Below, one piece after another: positions 21,011 through 30,178 of a stretch of 43,045 nucleotides of DNA; the stretch's first letter is position 1; the number at the start of each line of letters is the position of its first letter. Position numbers and translations under genes: made by a program. The notes below the pieces were generated by a model. The model saw nothing but the letters and a program-made list of their open reading frames with translations, was not told the origin of the DNA and made no database searches. The DNA comes from Stramenopiles sp. TOSAG23-2 (taxonomy: Eukaryota; Sar), in NCBI GenBank assembly GCA_900128395.1, contig LT649296.1, forward strand, positions 1 to 43,045, in the 5' to 3' direction.

Positions 21011-21949
21011 ATGGGTGGCGGTGTATCAATCAATCAAGATGCAATAACATCATTAAAAGAAGAATCTGAAAAACCAATAGATTTATCTGATAATCCAAGC
21101 AATATTAAACAAGAAATTATTAAAATAAGAACGCTTATGATAGAATTTAAACAATTCAAACAATTTGAACAAGAAAGTGGAAAACCAATAGATGCATCGG
21201 ATATTCCAGACGATGGAAAAGCTGAATTAACAAGAATTCGTGAATATCTCGGAAAAATTTTTGCACAAGATAATTATAAAAAAGTGGAAGAAGAAATCAC
21301 GAAAGAACAACGGACTGTAGAAACAGGAAATATTGTCCAAACTGAAGCAACAGCAACAACAGAAACTGCAAATGAAGGTGATACTAATACCGCTACTACC
21401 ATTACAACGAAAAACAATACGGATAATAGTGCAACAACGACAGATAATACTGTATCTGTTGTCACATCAAATGAAACCACTATCGCATCAACTTTTTCAA
21501 TTGGCCAACGTGTTCGTGCAAAATTCGCGGGCAAAGGCCATTTTTATAATGGAAAAATTACAGCTGTAAACGAAGATGGAACGTATTACATAGATTATGA
21601 TGATGGTGATTTTGAAGATGATGCAAAAGCTGAAAATATAAAAGTCATTGAACCAAAAGCATTGTCCACAGCTACTAATACTATTTCTACTACTACTTCT
21701 ACTACTGCTGCTACTACAACGTCAGAAACAAATAATATAAATAATGAATCTACTACTGAGAAATCTGAAGCATCAGCTACAACATCAACAAATGTAGAAG
21801 AACAAACAACAGTAGAAAGCAATACAAATGAAACAAATACAACTGTTACATCTGTACCAACAACCACAAATACTGAAGAAACAAGTACGATTGAAACGAC
21901 AACTAGTGATGTGAATGAAACAACAACTACTGATAATAATAGTAGCTAA
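21011..21949 (+). CDS. N-myristoylated Tudor-like protein with Thr-rich tail
   Basis: 312 residues. The N-terminus MGGGVS fits the N-myristoylation rule (Gly2, Ser6), suggesting membrane attachment. Residues 17-43 and 53-80 are two copies of a motif (EKPIDLSDNPSN-EIIKIR and GKPIDASDIPDD-ELTRIR). Residues 163-212 form a Tudor/SH3-like barrel: GQRVRAKFAGKGHFYNGKIT, then GTYYIDYDDGDFED. The rest is Thr/Ser/Asn/Glu-rich, low-complexity and probably disordered. The Tudor-like fold usually binds methylated peptides or other ligands, but the aromatic cage cannot be confirmed here. The KPxDxSD motif next to Tudor-like domains reminds me of stramenopile proteins, which I state as recollection only. 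Confidence 0.75.
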   Translation: MGGGVSINQDAITSLKEESEKPIDLSDNPSNIKQEIIKIRTLMIEFKQFKQFEQESGKPIDASDIPDDGKAELTRIREYLGKIFAQDNYKKVEEEITKEQRTVETGNIVQTEATATTETANEGDTNTATTITTKNNTDNSATTTDNTVSVVTSNETTIASTFSIGQRVRAKFAGKGHFYNGKITAVNEDGTYYIDYDDGDFEDDAKAENIKVIEPKALSTATNTISTTTSTTAATTTSETNNINNESTTEKSEASATTSTNVEEQTTVESNTNETNTTVTSVPTTTNTEETSTIETTTSDVNETTTTDNNSS

Positions 21950-22054
21950 TAGTATTATAATTAAAATTGCCATGATTGATGATTAATTTTTTTTCTAAAA
22001 AATTTAACTTTATTTATTTTTTAAAAAAGGTTTTTCTTTCTCCATTTGCACATT

Positions 22055-22370
22055 TATTACGGCATTTTTAATTTATAACACTACAATACCATTACATCTC
22101 GCATATTTTCCTTCAAATTTCATCATTTTCAACATTTTCAACCTAAATTCTTCTATTTCATTGTTGTGATGATGGATTTTTCATTTCATTACATGAAAAC
22201 AAAGGAAAAATATTACGGCATTTTTAATTTATAACACTACAATACCATTACATCTCGCATATTTTCCTTCAAATTTCATCATTTTCAACATTTTCAACCT
22301 AAATTCTTCTATTTCATTGTTGTGATGATGGATTTTTCATTTCATTACATGAAAACAAAGGAAAAATATT
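22055..22370. repeat. Exact two-copy tandem repeat, 155-bp unit
   Basis: Copies start at 22055 and 22210 with TATTACGGCATTTTTAATTT and appear identical to the last shared base. The unit ends in GGAAAAATATT. Confidence 0.93.
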
Positions 22371-22700
22371 GAAAATACCTTTTTAAACTTAGGCTCCACT
22401 AGTATACCATTTTTCCTATCAATTGGCAAAATAATTTTGACATTTCACGTTTTCAGAAATTAGGGATAGCAGAATTTCTGGCATCAAATTTTTACACTAA
22501 AATTTGTACTTAAATAAATTATTAATTTACAGAAATGACTAAAATAAACTATAAAATTCATAGAAATCATTAAATTATAAAAATATCCATTTTTAAAAAC
22601 ACAAAAAACATGTAAAAATTACATCGTCATTTGAACAATTTCATCATCTTCTTAAAATTACATATAAATACCAAAATATGAAATCATACAAAATATCATA

Positions 22701-23009
22701 TTTTAGATGGAAATATCATTTTTTACATAAATTGTAAATATCGTTTTTGGAATATTGAAACCTATCATAAATTTAGTATAGTAATTTTGTACTAAGTAGT
22801 GTCAGAAAGAGCCGACACTACACGTAAAAACCACCTATCAAGTAGTGTTACAGCTTTTAGATGGAAATGTCATTTTTTACATAAATTGTAAATATCGTTT
22901 TTGGAATATTGAAACCTATCAAAAATTTAGTATAGTAATTTTGTACTAATTAGTGTCAGAAAGAGCCGACACTACACGTAAAAACCACCTATCAAGTAGT
23001 GTTACAGCT
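22701..23009. repeat. Two-copy tandem repeat, 154-bp unit, with internal hairpin
   Basis: Copies start at 22701 and 22855 (TTTTAGATGGAAAT). Three base differences are visible. Copy 1 holds a hairpin GTAGTGTC (22796-22803) / GACACTAC (22814-22821); in copy 2 its outer base pair is lost. Confidence 0.92.
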
Positions 23010-23457
23010 ATAGGGTTACGCGTTTTTTTCAACTTTTAACGGTTATTCAAATATGAAGTAGATACAGAAATATTGACATACCTCGTATATTTATTATCAA
23101 TCATATAGAAATTGATCGTGGATACTTATTTTGCTCAAGTTATGTGTGTATATATCCAATAAACTACCTTTTATAATTTTGAAATTTTCCATTTTTAGTC
23201 CATTCTATGTCCATGCTAATTTTAAAAAAAATCACCATTTTGAAAAAATTTCGTTACCTTGTCAGTTTCATTTAAAACATAATTAGATCAAAATATTCAT
23301 GTACTTCTTTCGTTTAGACAGGTGTTAAGAGATGTGTCTTATTTCGAATTAATTTGTAGAAGATTTAGATAGAAAAAATCAACATATTGTATTTTGGTGA
23401 TATTTCTGAGAATTTTTCAATATTTTGGTGATTTTTTGCTCTGTAACCCTAAACTAA

Positions 23458-23575
23458 CCCGATCTTGAAAATCACATATCAGTGTAAAGCTCGACTTATA
23501 TGTGGTGCATGGGCAGCCCGATCTTGAAAATCACATATCGGTGTAAAGCTCGACTTATATCCGGTGTATGGACAG
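23458..23575. repeat. Two-copy tandem repeat, 59-bp unit
   Basis: Units start at 23458 and 23517 with CCCGATCTTGAAAATCACAT. Several substitutions are seen in the second half (TGTGGTGCATGGGCAG against TCCGGTGTATGGACAG). Confidence 0.9.
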
Positions 23576-23743
23576 GAGAACGGTCGGGGATTGTTTAGGT
23601 GATCAGTATACGACTTTTAGGTATTGGTTTCAGCTTTGTATATAATGGGAAAGTGTAGAAATGGCATTTGTGTGAGTGTATGTTGGTGCTGAAAAATAGA
23701 GTGAGAGGTCCCGTCATGTACTGGTGTGACCCCGCAGTGCTGA

Positions 23744-23923
23744 GTAGTGCTACCATCTCTAACCCTAACGTAAATGATCAAAATGCACGATATTTTTAAT
23801 AAACATGGTTCTACTGTTAAACTCCCCAGACCAGTAGTGCTAGCATCTCTAACCCTAACGTAAATGATCAAAATGCACGATATTTTTAGTAAGCATGGTT
23901 CTACAACTAAACTCCCAAGACCA
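23744..23923. repeat. Two-copy tandem repeat, 90-bp unit
   Basis: Units start at 23744 and 23834 (GTAGTGCTA then CATCTCTAACCCTAACG). Copies differ at several sites, so this is older than the exact duplications. Confidence 0.9.
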
Positions 23924-25154
23924 CGACCTACAGATATTCTATACGTAACAGACAACGGATATGCAACGTTTCAAAGTCTAATATTTATAACTTCAATGAA
24001 AGTTTTCAACCTTTCATGATTTTCACCATTTCGATGAAAAAGTACTCTAATACTAACTCCATGCTAACGTGCGATTTAAAATTTTTTTTCAGCACTTTTC
24101 TTTAAAAACATAATTATACATGTAATCTCTCAGAGAAAAGTTAAATATATTACCTATGATATAGAATTTACGACATTTTGTCAAAATTTTTTATGTTTCG
24201 TGTTCAAAATAAAGATTTCTAGCTTCATTTAGAATTTATGTGAATGAAAATCGATCTGGAATTCTAGGCCTTTTTCAGGCATCTTAAAATACATTGTAAA
24301 ATAGGGTATAATCGAAACAATATATCTCGAGTCAATGAAAATATTGATACGAAAGTAGGTTCGATTCTCATTTTAACATGTATAGAGCCAAACTTAAGAG
24401 TAAGTTGATGACAACTGAGTGTCAGGAAGATACTTTACTAACGACGTTTCGATTGCATGTCAAAGTACCATTACTATGGAATAGGCCTATAAAACCTTAA
24501 TAAAAGTGTCAAAAAATATGCATTTTTTAGTGAAAATTCACTTTATGTCTAGCGTTTCATGTAAATGTAATATTTATTTTGGTTGGAGTTTAGAGATACA
24601 AGTTATATATATAAATAAAGGATGTGGAACTTTATATGGGATGAAAATGTTGGAAATGATGTTTGGAGACGTAATGCAAATTTTATATATCTGGTAAAAT
24701 TTCTCAATTTTCGTACCCACTTTGGCGGAAGTTCTCAAAATGAAAATAAAATTGGCAAAAATATTTGTGTTTGAGGTGTTATAGAAATGTAGTATAAATT
24801 TGGTAGTCTAATTTACATAATTTTGTTAGAGTACTTAAAACTATAGTATAGAGATTTTTTGTAATATACTACCAACTACAATGTACTATTTAAACTATTA
24901 CTAATTAAAATCTGTTCGAAATTTTTTCGATTAAAAATCTTGACTGAATTTTCGGCCTCTAATAGTGAAATACTTCTTCAAAATCATCTAAAACCTATCA
25001 CTCCACACAGATTCATGAATTAGAGTCCCGAGAAAAAAAATGGATTTTAATTGGCTTGCTACGCAGTGTTCCCGAGAAAAGTTTTTTAATATATGGAAAT
25101 AGCATGTAGAAATTAGCATGGACAGGCGCCTTTCAACATTTTACTTGTAAAAAT

Positions 25155-25541
25155 TGTGTTTTTCTGCCATGTTTTCTGTTTTTCATTTCCTATCATATTT
25201 ATACTTAATATAGTCCTTTTCATATACTCAGTAGATTTGTAGTGTTTGATATATTTGATAGGTCATATTAGGTATTTTTTGTACTTGAGAGAAGGGCATA
25301 TTTCTGCACTTTTAATAAAATGTAATTTTTACACCAACTCGATAGGTTAGTTTTTCCGGATAAAACTTGGAATTATGTCTAATATTTCGTAGTAACAAAA
25401 AAATGTGTTTTTCTGCCATGTTTTCTGTTGTTCCTTTCCTATCATATTTATACTTAATATAGTCCTTTTCATATACTCAGTAGATTTGTAGTGTTTGATA
25501 TATTTGATAGGCTATACTAGGCATTTTTTGTACTTAAAAAT
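25155..25541. repeat. Two direct copies of about 138 bp, 249 bases apart
   Basis: Copies start at 25155 and 25404 with TGTGTTTTTCTGCCATG and share TATCATATTTATACTTAATA and onward to TTTTTGTACTT. About 110 bases of different sequence lie between. The second copy ends close to the stop codon of the ALIX-like gene. Confidence 0.9.
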
Positions 25542-25557
25542 AGAATAAATAAAAAAT

Positions 25558-28500
25558 TTATCTATATTGATTATCAAATTTACTCAATTCTTTCAATCGC
25601 TCATCCTCTACAGTTGAATTCGTATTAACAAAACTATTGTTATTACCATATGAAGGTGGTGTTGCAGTATTATGATTACCACCATAGGAAGGTGGCGGGG
25701 GTGGAGCCCCATATCCACCACCATAACCAGGTGGTTGTTGATATGTATTATTGTTATTATTTACATTTCCTGTATTATTATTACTACTACTATTATTATT
25801 TCGTCGCATGCCTGAATCATACGAGGTCAATGCAGGTGTTGAACCATATGTGGTAGGCGGTGCAATAATGTTATTATTGCTACTACTACTACTACCATTA
25901 TATGTAGGAACATTATTTGTTGTTACAGATTGCGGCGGCAAAAATGTAGCAGATGGCTTACTATTATTGTTACTTGAAGCATTATTATTTACATTATCAT
26001 ACGAAGTTGTAGAATATGATGGTGGAGGAGCATCGTATGAAGGTGGTGGCAAGGGTGGCGTAAAATTATTTGTTTTTGTATTGACATTGTTATTGCTTTG
26101 ATTCAATTCACTAGATCCCATACGTTGTATCCGCCGAGCAAACTCCTCATCTGAAATAGCTTGTTGTTGCCTCCTCCTAGCGTCTTCTTCAGCTGCTAGA
26201 CGCGACTTTTCTAAATTCATAGCAAATTCTTGATCAGCTGCCATTTGCATCGCTGCTCTTTTCTTTGCCTCTTTTTGTGCTAAAACATCTTCAACCTGTA
26301 TCCTACGTCCATGACAATAATCTCTCGTCGTTTGCAACAATTCATTTGTATGTTTATCAAGATCATTATAAAAATTCTGTCCTTGAATCAATTTTTCATT
26401 AATATCAATATATGTATTTACCGCATTATTAATGCCTTGAATAACCATTTCACGATGCTTTGTATTTTCATCACCACTTTTCACACGTTGAAAATTTGTA
26501 TTCAAACCTTCTATTTTTTTCAAAAGCAATTCTTGTGTTTTAAAATTATTTTGAATGGTACTTTTATTTGCGTCATATTTTTTCTCTTCATGATCGAATA
26601 ATGATGCCTCATGTGCAGTAGTCCATTCATCATGCAACTTGCTTTTCGTTCCACAACCAGCTTCCATCAATTTGGACACTATGTTATCGCTTGAAATATC
26701 TATTTTCAACACTTCCAATAGATTGGTTCTTGATCCTATCAATTCGTTTAATTTTCCTAATGAATCGATTAAAACTTTACGCAAAGGGGCAGCTGCTGCT
26801 ACGGTATTTGCAGTCATTTTTGGCAACTTTGATGCTAGCTCTTCTCTAGATTTGGACAATAACTGCAAAATGCCACGATTATCATTCAACAACGTCACTA
26901 AATATTGATCTGATGGCCCAACATCATTTAATAGCTTTGTATAACGCTCTATGTCCGCACGTAAATCTTTATTTACAACGCTACTTTCCGGTAAATCAAT
27001 CCAAGTAGGATCAATTGAAGGTACTCCACCAGTTGTAGTAGTAGCACTTGTTGCTTGTGTACCTCCTTGTCTACGCATTTTATCTTCCTGCTCTTCTTGA
27101 TTTAAAATGTTAATAATCTCATTTAATCTGTTACGAACTACATTTCCAGCATTACTATTGGTCCCTATGATAGTTTCAAAAACACTCACACCTCCTTTTT
27201 TCTTAATCTCATCAACTTTTGCCCATACGCTATCAGGTAAACCAACTGATTGCACAGTAGCTTCAATAGATGCAGGTAAACCAATCGCTGCTAATGATTC
27301 CCGTGCTACATGATTTTTTTCACGACACTGCTTGTCCATCTTACTAAGCAACGTAGATAAGCGTTCTTCATATTTTTTTGCTGATTTACGAACAATGGTT
27401 GGAATCATTGAGCGAAATAAATCACTTTTATTACGATTGTTATTGCTATCTTTTAACGATGCTTTGAAATTATCTGGCAATACTACTTTTGCCATTGCTT
27501 TTGGTGGAATTGGTGGTACATCATTTACATCTGGTATAGATTCTAAGTAAATGACTTCATTATCACTTATTCGTGATTTTAACATAGCTGAGATTTTGTT
27601 GAATAAATCATCAACACTAGATGTTTCTGTTTGTGAAAATTTTGCACCTTTTGCTCTCACCACTTGTTTTGCTTGCATACATTCACTTTCCGCCAGTTTC
27701 AAATATGCAATTTCTAAACCATAACCTTCTCCAACCTTTGTAGCTTTTAAATGTACTACTTCACTTTGTTTATAATATGCAGCAGCTTTGTATGTATATG
27801 ATTGATATTTCATACGATTGATCCATGCTGTATGCAATACGGAGGCTAGGGAGGAAGACGTGGCAACTTTTAATGATTTTTCATACAAATTGGCTGTGTG
27901 AGAAGCAAGTTTTGCACACAAAGCGCTTTTCATACCTTCATTTCCACGTGTTAATTTAGCGGCAGGAGTTTCATGGCATTTGTTATAAAACAATGCTTGT
28001 GCCTGTGCAAGCATTAAATCGATAATCATTTGCAAACCTTCTGGCGATAAATCAGAAGTTGCTGCACCTTTCATTTTTGGACATACATTATTTTTCAATT
28101 CAGTAAAAATGCCAGCTGCTTGTTGATAAAATTTACATGCAACTTTTGCAAAGCTATCCGAGTTACGATCTGTGTTTAATCCTGCCAAGCTATACAATGC
28201 AGCTAAATTAAACATAACAGAGCCTATCTCATAATGTAAACTATATTGTCCAACTTTTTTAGTTGGTTTAAAGGCATCACCCCATTCAAACGATAATTGC
28301 ACACCAGTTTTGCTTTCCGTGAATGGAAATTTCTCTGACATTTGTCTTAATTGAACCATGTATTTTAACAATTTAGTCCTAACTTCTTCGGAACCACTTG
28401 CCAATTCACTTATTGTTGTGCACCGTGTACGCATATCGGATAAGCTTATAATAGACGAATCAACAGAATCTTCACTAACATCTTTAAAATGTTCTTTTAA

Positions 28501-28563
28501 ATATAAACCTAATGTTGTTGAAAATTCAACATCAGATGTTTCTTTTAACGGTACAGCAAGCAT
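25558..28563 (-). CDS. ALIX/BRO1-domain protein (ESCRT-associated)
   Basis: 1001 residues. The N-terminal BRO1 domain (about 1-380) has FEWGDAFKPTKKVGQYSLHY and EIGSVMFNLAALYSLAG, the surface that binds the ESCRT-III tail in this family. A helical V-like domain (about 390-730) follows, in which a YPxnL-type ligand or ubiquitin would bind. Next is a charged helix with two similar pieces, DQEFAMNLEKS and DEEFARRIQRM, like ubiquitin-binding motifs. The tail is Asn/Pro/Tyr-rich with repeated PPSY/PPGY (PPxY) motifs that could recruit WW-domain ubiquitin ligases. The order matches ALIX/Bro1, which work in endosomal sorting, cytokinesis and membrane repair. It is longer than human ALIX (868) because of the tail. 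Confidence 0.9.
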   Translation of the reverse strand: MLAVPLKETSDVEFSTTLGLYLKEHFKDVSEDSVDSSIISLSDMRTRCTTISELASGSEEVRTKLLKYMVQLRQMSEKFPFTESKTGVQLSFEWGDAFKPTKKVGQYSLHYEIGSVMFNLAALYSLAGLNTDRNSDSFAKVACKFYQQAAGIFTELKNNVCPKMKGAATSDLSPEGLQMIIDLMLAQAQALFYNKCHETPAAKLTRGNEGMKSALCAKLASHTANLYEKSLKVATSSSLASVLHTAWINRMKYQSYTYKAAAYYKQSEVVHLKATKVGEGYGLEIAYLKLAESECMQAKQVVRAKGAKFSQTETSSVDDLFNKISAMLKSRISDNEVIYLESIPDVNDVPPIPPKAMAKVVLPDNFKASLKDSNNNRNKSDLFRSMIPTIVRKSAKKYEERLSTLLSKMDKQCREKNHVARESLAAIGLPASIEATVQSVGLPDSVWAKVDEIKKKGGVSVFETIIGTNSNAGNVVRNRLNEIINILNQEEQEDKMRRQGGTQATSATTTTGGVPSIDPTWIDLPESSVVNKDLRADIERYTKLLNDVGPSDQYLVTLLNDNRGILQLLSKSREELASKLPKMTANTVAAAAPLRKVLIDSLGKLNELIGSRTNLLEVLKIDISSDNIVSKLMEAGCGTKSKLHDEWTTAHEASLFDHEEKKYDANKSTIQNNFKTQELLLKKIEGLNTNFQRVKSGDENTKHREMVIQGINNAVNTYIDINEKLIQGQNFYNDLDKHTNELLQTTRDYCHGRRIQVEDVLAQKEAKKRAAMQMAADQEFAMNLEKSRLAAEEDARRRQQQAISDEEFARRIQRMGSSELNQSNNNVNTKTNNFTPPLPPPSYDAPPPSYSTTSYDNVNNNASSNNNSKPSATFLPPQSVTTNNVPTYNGSSSSSNNNIIAPPTTYGSTPALTSYDSGMRRNNNSSSNNNTGNVNNNNNTYQQPPGYGGGYGAPPPPPSYGGNHNTATPPSYGNNNSFVNTNSTVEDERLKELSKFDNQYR

Positions 28564-29260
28564 TTCCCCCCCCTGTTTTTGTTGTTGTTGATAATAAATA
28601 TATTTTGTTTTAGTATTGACAAAAATCTATAATATATAATATATAAATGTTTCAATCTGTTTTATCTATATACATATATATACAATTTATACTAAGAGGA
28701 AGAGAAAACAATTTATTTTTATAATGTATTTCGTGTGCATGAATATGTTTCTCTTCAAGATATTTTAATCACTACTACTCGTATTCTATTTGAGATTTTT
28801 GCTCCTATCAATCTTGAAATCCTGCGCTTTTTTCTTGCTTTTTCCAGGCTTTCCACAGCTTTCCAGCTTTCCAGCTTTCTTTTCCTGTGTCTTTCCATCA
28901 TACCAGGTAATCAGCTTTCCAGCTTTCCAGCTTTCCAGGCTTTCTGGCTTTCCAGGCTTGGCCATCAGCTTTCCTGATGGCTTCTTCTTTCGTTCCGACG
29001 ACGGTTAGTCGTCTATAACAGTTAAAAGTTGTTTTCAAATAGTTGCAATACTTTCTTATACGTGTATTTAATAAATTACTTTAACAAATAGTCTGGATAT
29101 AATAAAGAAGCTCAACCTATTTTCTAGGATAGATTGATATTGATACATAGATATAATAAATATCATAATATTATTAACTTGTCTTTTTCAACTATTGCAT
29201 GTGATTGTGTACATAAAATTATATATAGAAAAATTAATACGCTTTGTTTAATAGTACAGT
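28564..29260. other. Divergent intergenic region with AGCTTTCC minisatellite
   Basis: This separates the ALIX-like and Flower/TVP18-like starts. Its central part (28845-28960) is an irregular array of CTTTCCAG units, ending in the hairpin GCCATCAG/CTGATGGC at 28961-28981. No gene is seen. Confidence 0.6.
28845..28981. repeat. Irregular (CTTTCCAG)n minisatellite plus terminal hairpin
   Basis: The word GCTTTCCAG or CAGCTTTCC recurs about ten times with interruptions. It is more G+C-rich than its surroundings. The hairpin at the end has 8-bp arms and a five-base loop (CTTTC). Confidence 0.8.
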
Positions 29261-29737
29261 ATGACGACTAAAGTAACAGCAATGTTTTGTTCTGAGCAGT
29301 TAGACGAAAAAGGTATATGTACTTTGCTTGGATTTTATTGTAGGGTGTTTGCGTTTGGTGTTGGATTGGCGCTGATATTATTTGGATCATTACATTCTAA
29401 AGCTACTCCTATAATAGCAACATATGGTGTTATAACTGGTATCTTTTCAATTTGTTTAGAAAGTAGTTTTATCTTTCTACATATGAATTGCTTTCCATCC
29501 ATTGGTAAATTTTTTGACAATTATCTAAGTAGAATATTTTTTTACAGTGTCGCTGGTATAACCGGCATTGTTATACACTATCAAAGAGAAAAGGAACCAA
29601 CGCTATTCATTTTGTTTGTATTATTAGCTGCGGATAGTATATTGTTTGTGTTTGCACATTTTCAAAGGCAAAAATATAGTCAATATCGTGATTCTGGTAG
29701 TTTTGGTGTTGGTTTTACAAATACTGAAGAAATATGA
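29261..29737 (+). CDS. Four-TM protein of the Flower/TVP18 (Cg6151-P) type
   Basis: 158 residues with four hydrophobic spans (about 25-45, 50-72, 88-104, 110-130). Order and motifs fit the small Flower/TVP18 family: YCRVFAFGVGLALILFG, then ITGIFSICLESSFIFLHM (the Leu-Glu-x-x-Phe signature), a loop with CFPSIGKFFDNYLSR, then two more spans and a short cytosolic tail. Family members sit in Golgi, vesicle or vacuole membranes and have been linked to calcium entry (Flower) or vesicle traffic (TVP18). The match is by pattern, and other tetraspan families remain possible. Confidence 0.55.
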   Translation: MTTKVTAMFCSEQLDEKGICTLLGFYCRVFAFGVGLALILFGSLHSKATPIIATYGVITGIFSICLESSFIFLHMNCFPSIGKFFDNYLSRIFFYSVAGITGIVIHYQREKEPTLFILFVLLAADSILFVFAHFQRQKYSQYRDSGSFGVGFTNTEEI

Positions 29738-29967
29738 TTGCGTGTATGCTGGTATGATAATATATTTTTATATTACGCGCGTATAAAAAAAAAAACAACC
29801 AACAACTAATAATGTTGGAAATATTACGCTTCGTATATGATATATTCGTAATATATTTTGAGACATAAAAAAGAACAGAAAAAACAAAACCTGTACACAC
29901 ACACATTTACGTACATGATATAATTCTTATTTTATACTTTTGATTGTATCATACCATATCAGTATTA
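29738..29967. other. Convergent spacer, A+T-rich
   Basis: No gene is seen. A poly-A run lies at 29787-29796. Confidence 0.45.
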
Positions 29968-30178
29968 GTACAAAAAATCCATCCCTCTCACAAGCTCTAA
30001 GAACCGTCACTTTACGACGTGTACAAATCTTTGATTTGTTTACATGTACGTTCACAATTTCGTAAATACTTTGTACAAAAAATCCATCCCTCTCACAAGC
30101 TCTAAGAACCGTCACTTTACGACGTGTACAAATCTTTGATTTGTTTACATGTACGTTCACAATTTCGTAAATACTTTG
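29968..30178. repeat. Exact 105-bp tandem duplication of the SET gene's 3' end
   Basis: Copies start at 29968 and 30073 (GTACAAAAAATCCATCCCTC) and look identical. The inner copy carries the last 19 codons and stop of the SET gene; the outer copy lies beyond the stop. Confidence 0.93.

Larger units (their letters stand above)
21950..25557. other. 3.6-kb gene-free region of repeated noncoding sequence
   Basis: All frames are broken and the few open stretches are repeats or low complexity. It contains at least five direct duplications (listed separately) and hairpins. Phrases such as CTAACCCTAACG occur but not as a telomere array. I see no transposase, reverse transcriptase or RNA gene. Confidence 0.6.

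Noticed and set aside
23451-23880. CCCTAAAC and CTAACCCTAACG words suggesting a telomere or internal telomeric array
   Set aside because: Only single isolated words within longer repeat units; no array of six- or seven-base units.
22055-23923. Possible CRISPR array
   Set aside because: Only two copies of each unit, with no spacers, in a eukaryotic genome.
23617-23955. 112-codon minus-strand frame with a repeated GLGSLxVEPCLLKISC segment
   Set aside because: It is the translation of the 90-base tandem repeat. The surrounding sequence is noncoding in style and nothing in it is recognisable.
24350-24380. GGTTCGATTCTC resembling a tRNA B box
   Set aside because: No A box, acceptor stem or cloverleaf can be drawn around it. 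I see no tRNA in the window.
29927-30160. 77-codon minus-strand frame with two copies of CTRRKVTVLRACERDGFF
   Set aside because: It is an out-of-frame reading of the 105-base duplication at the SET gene end.
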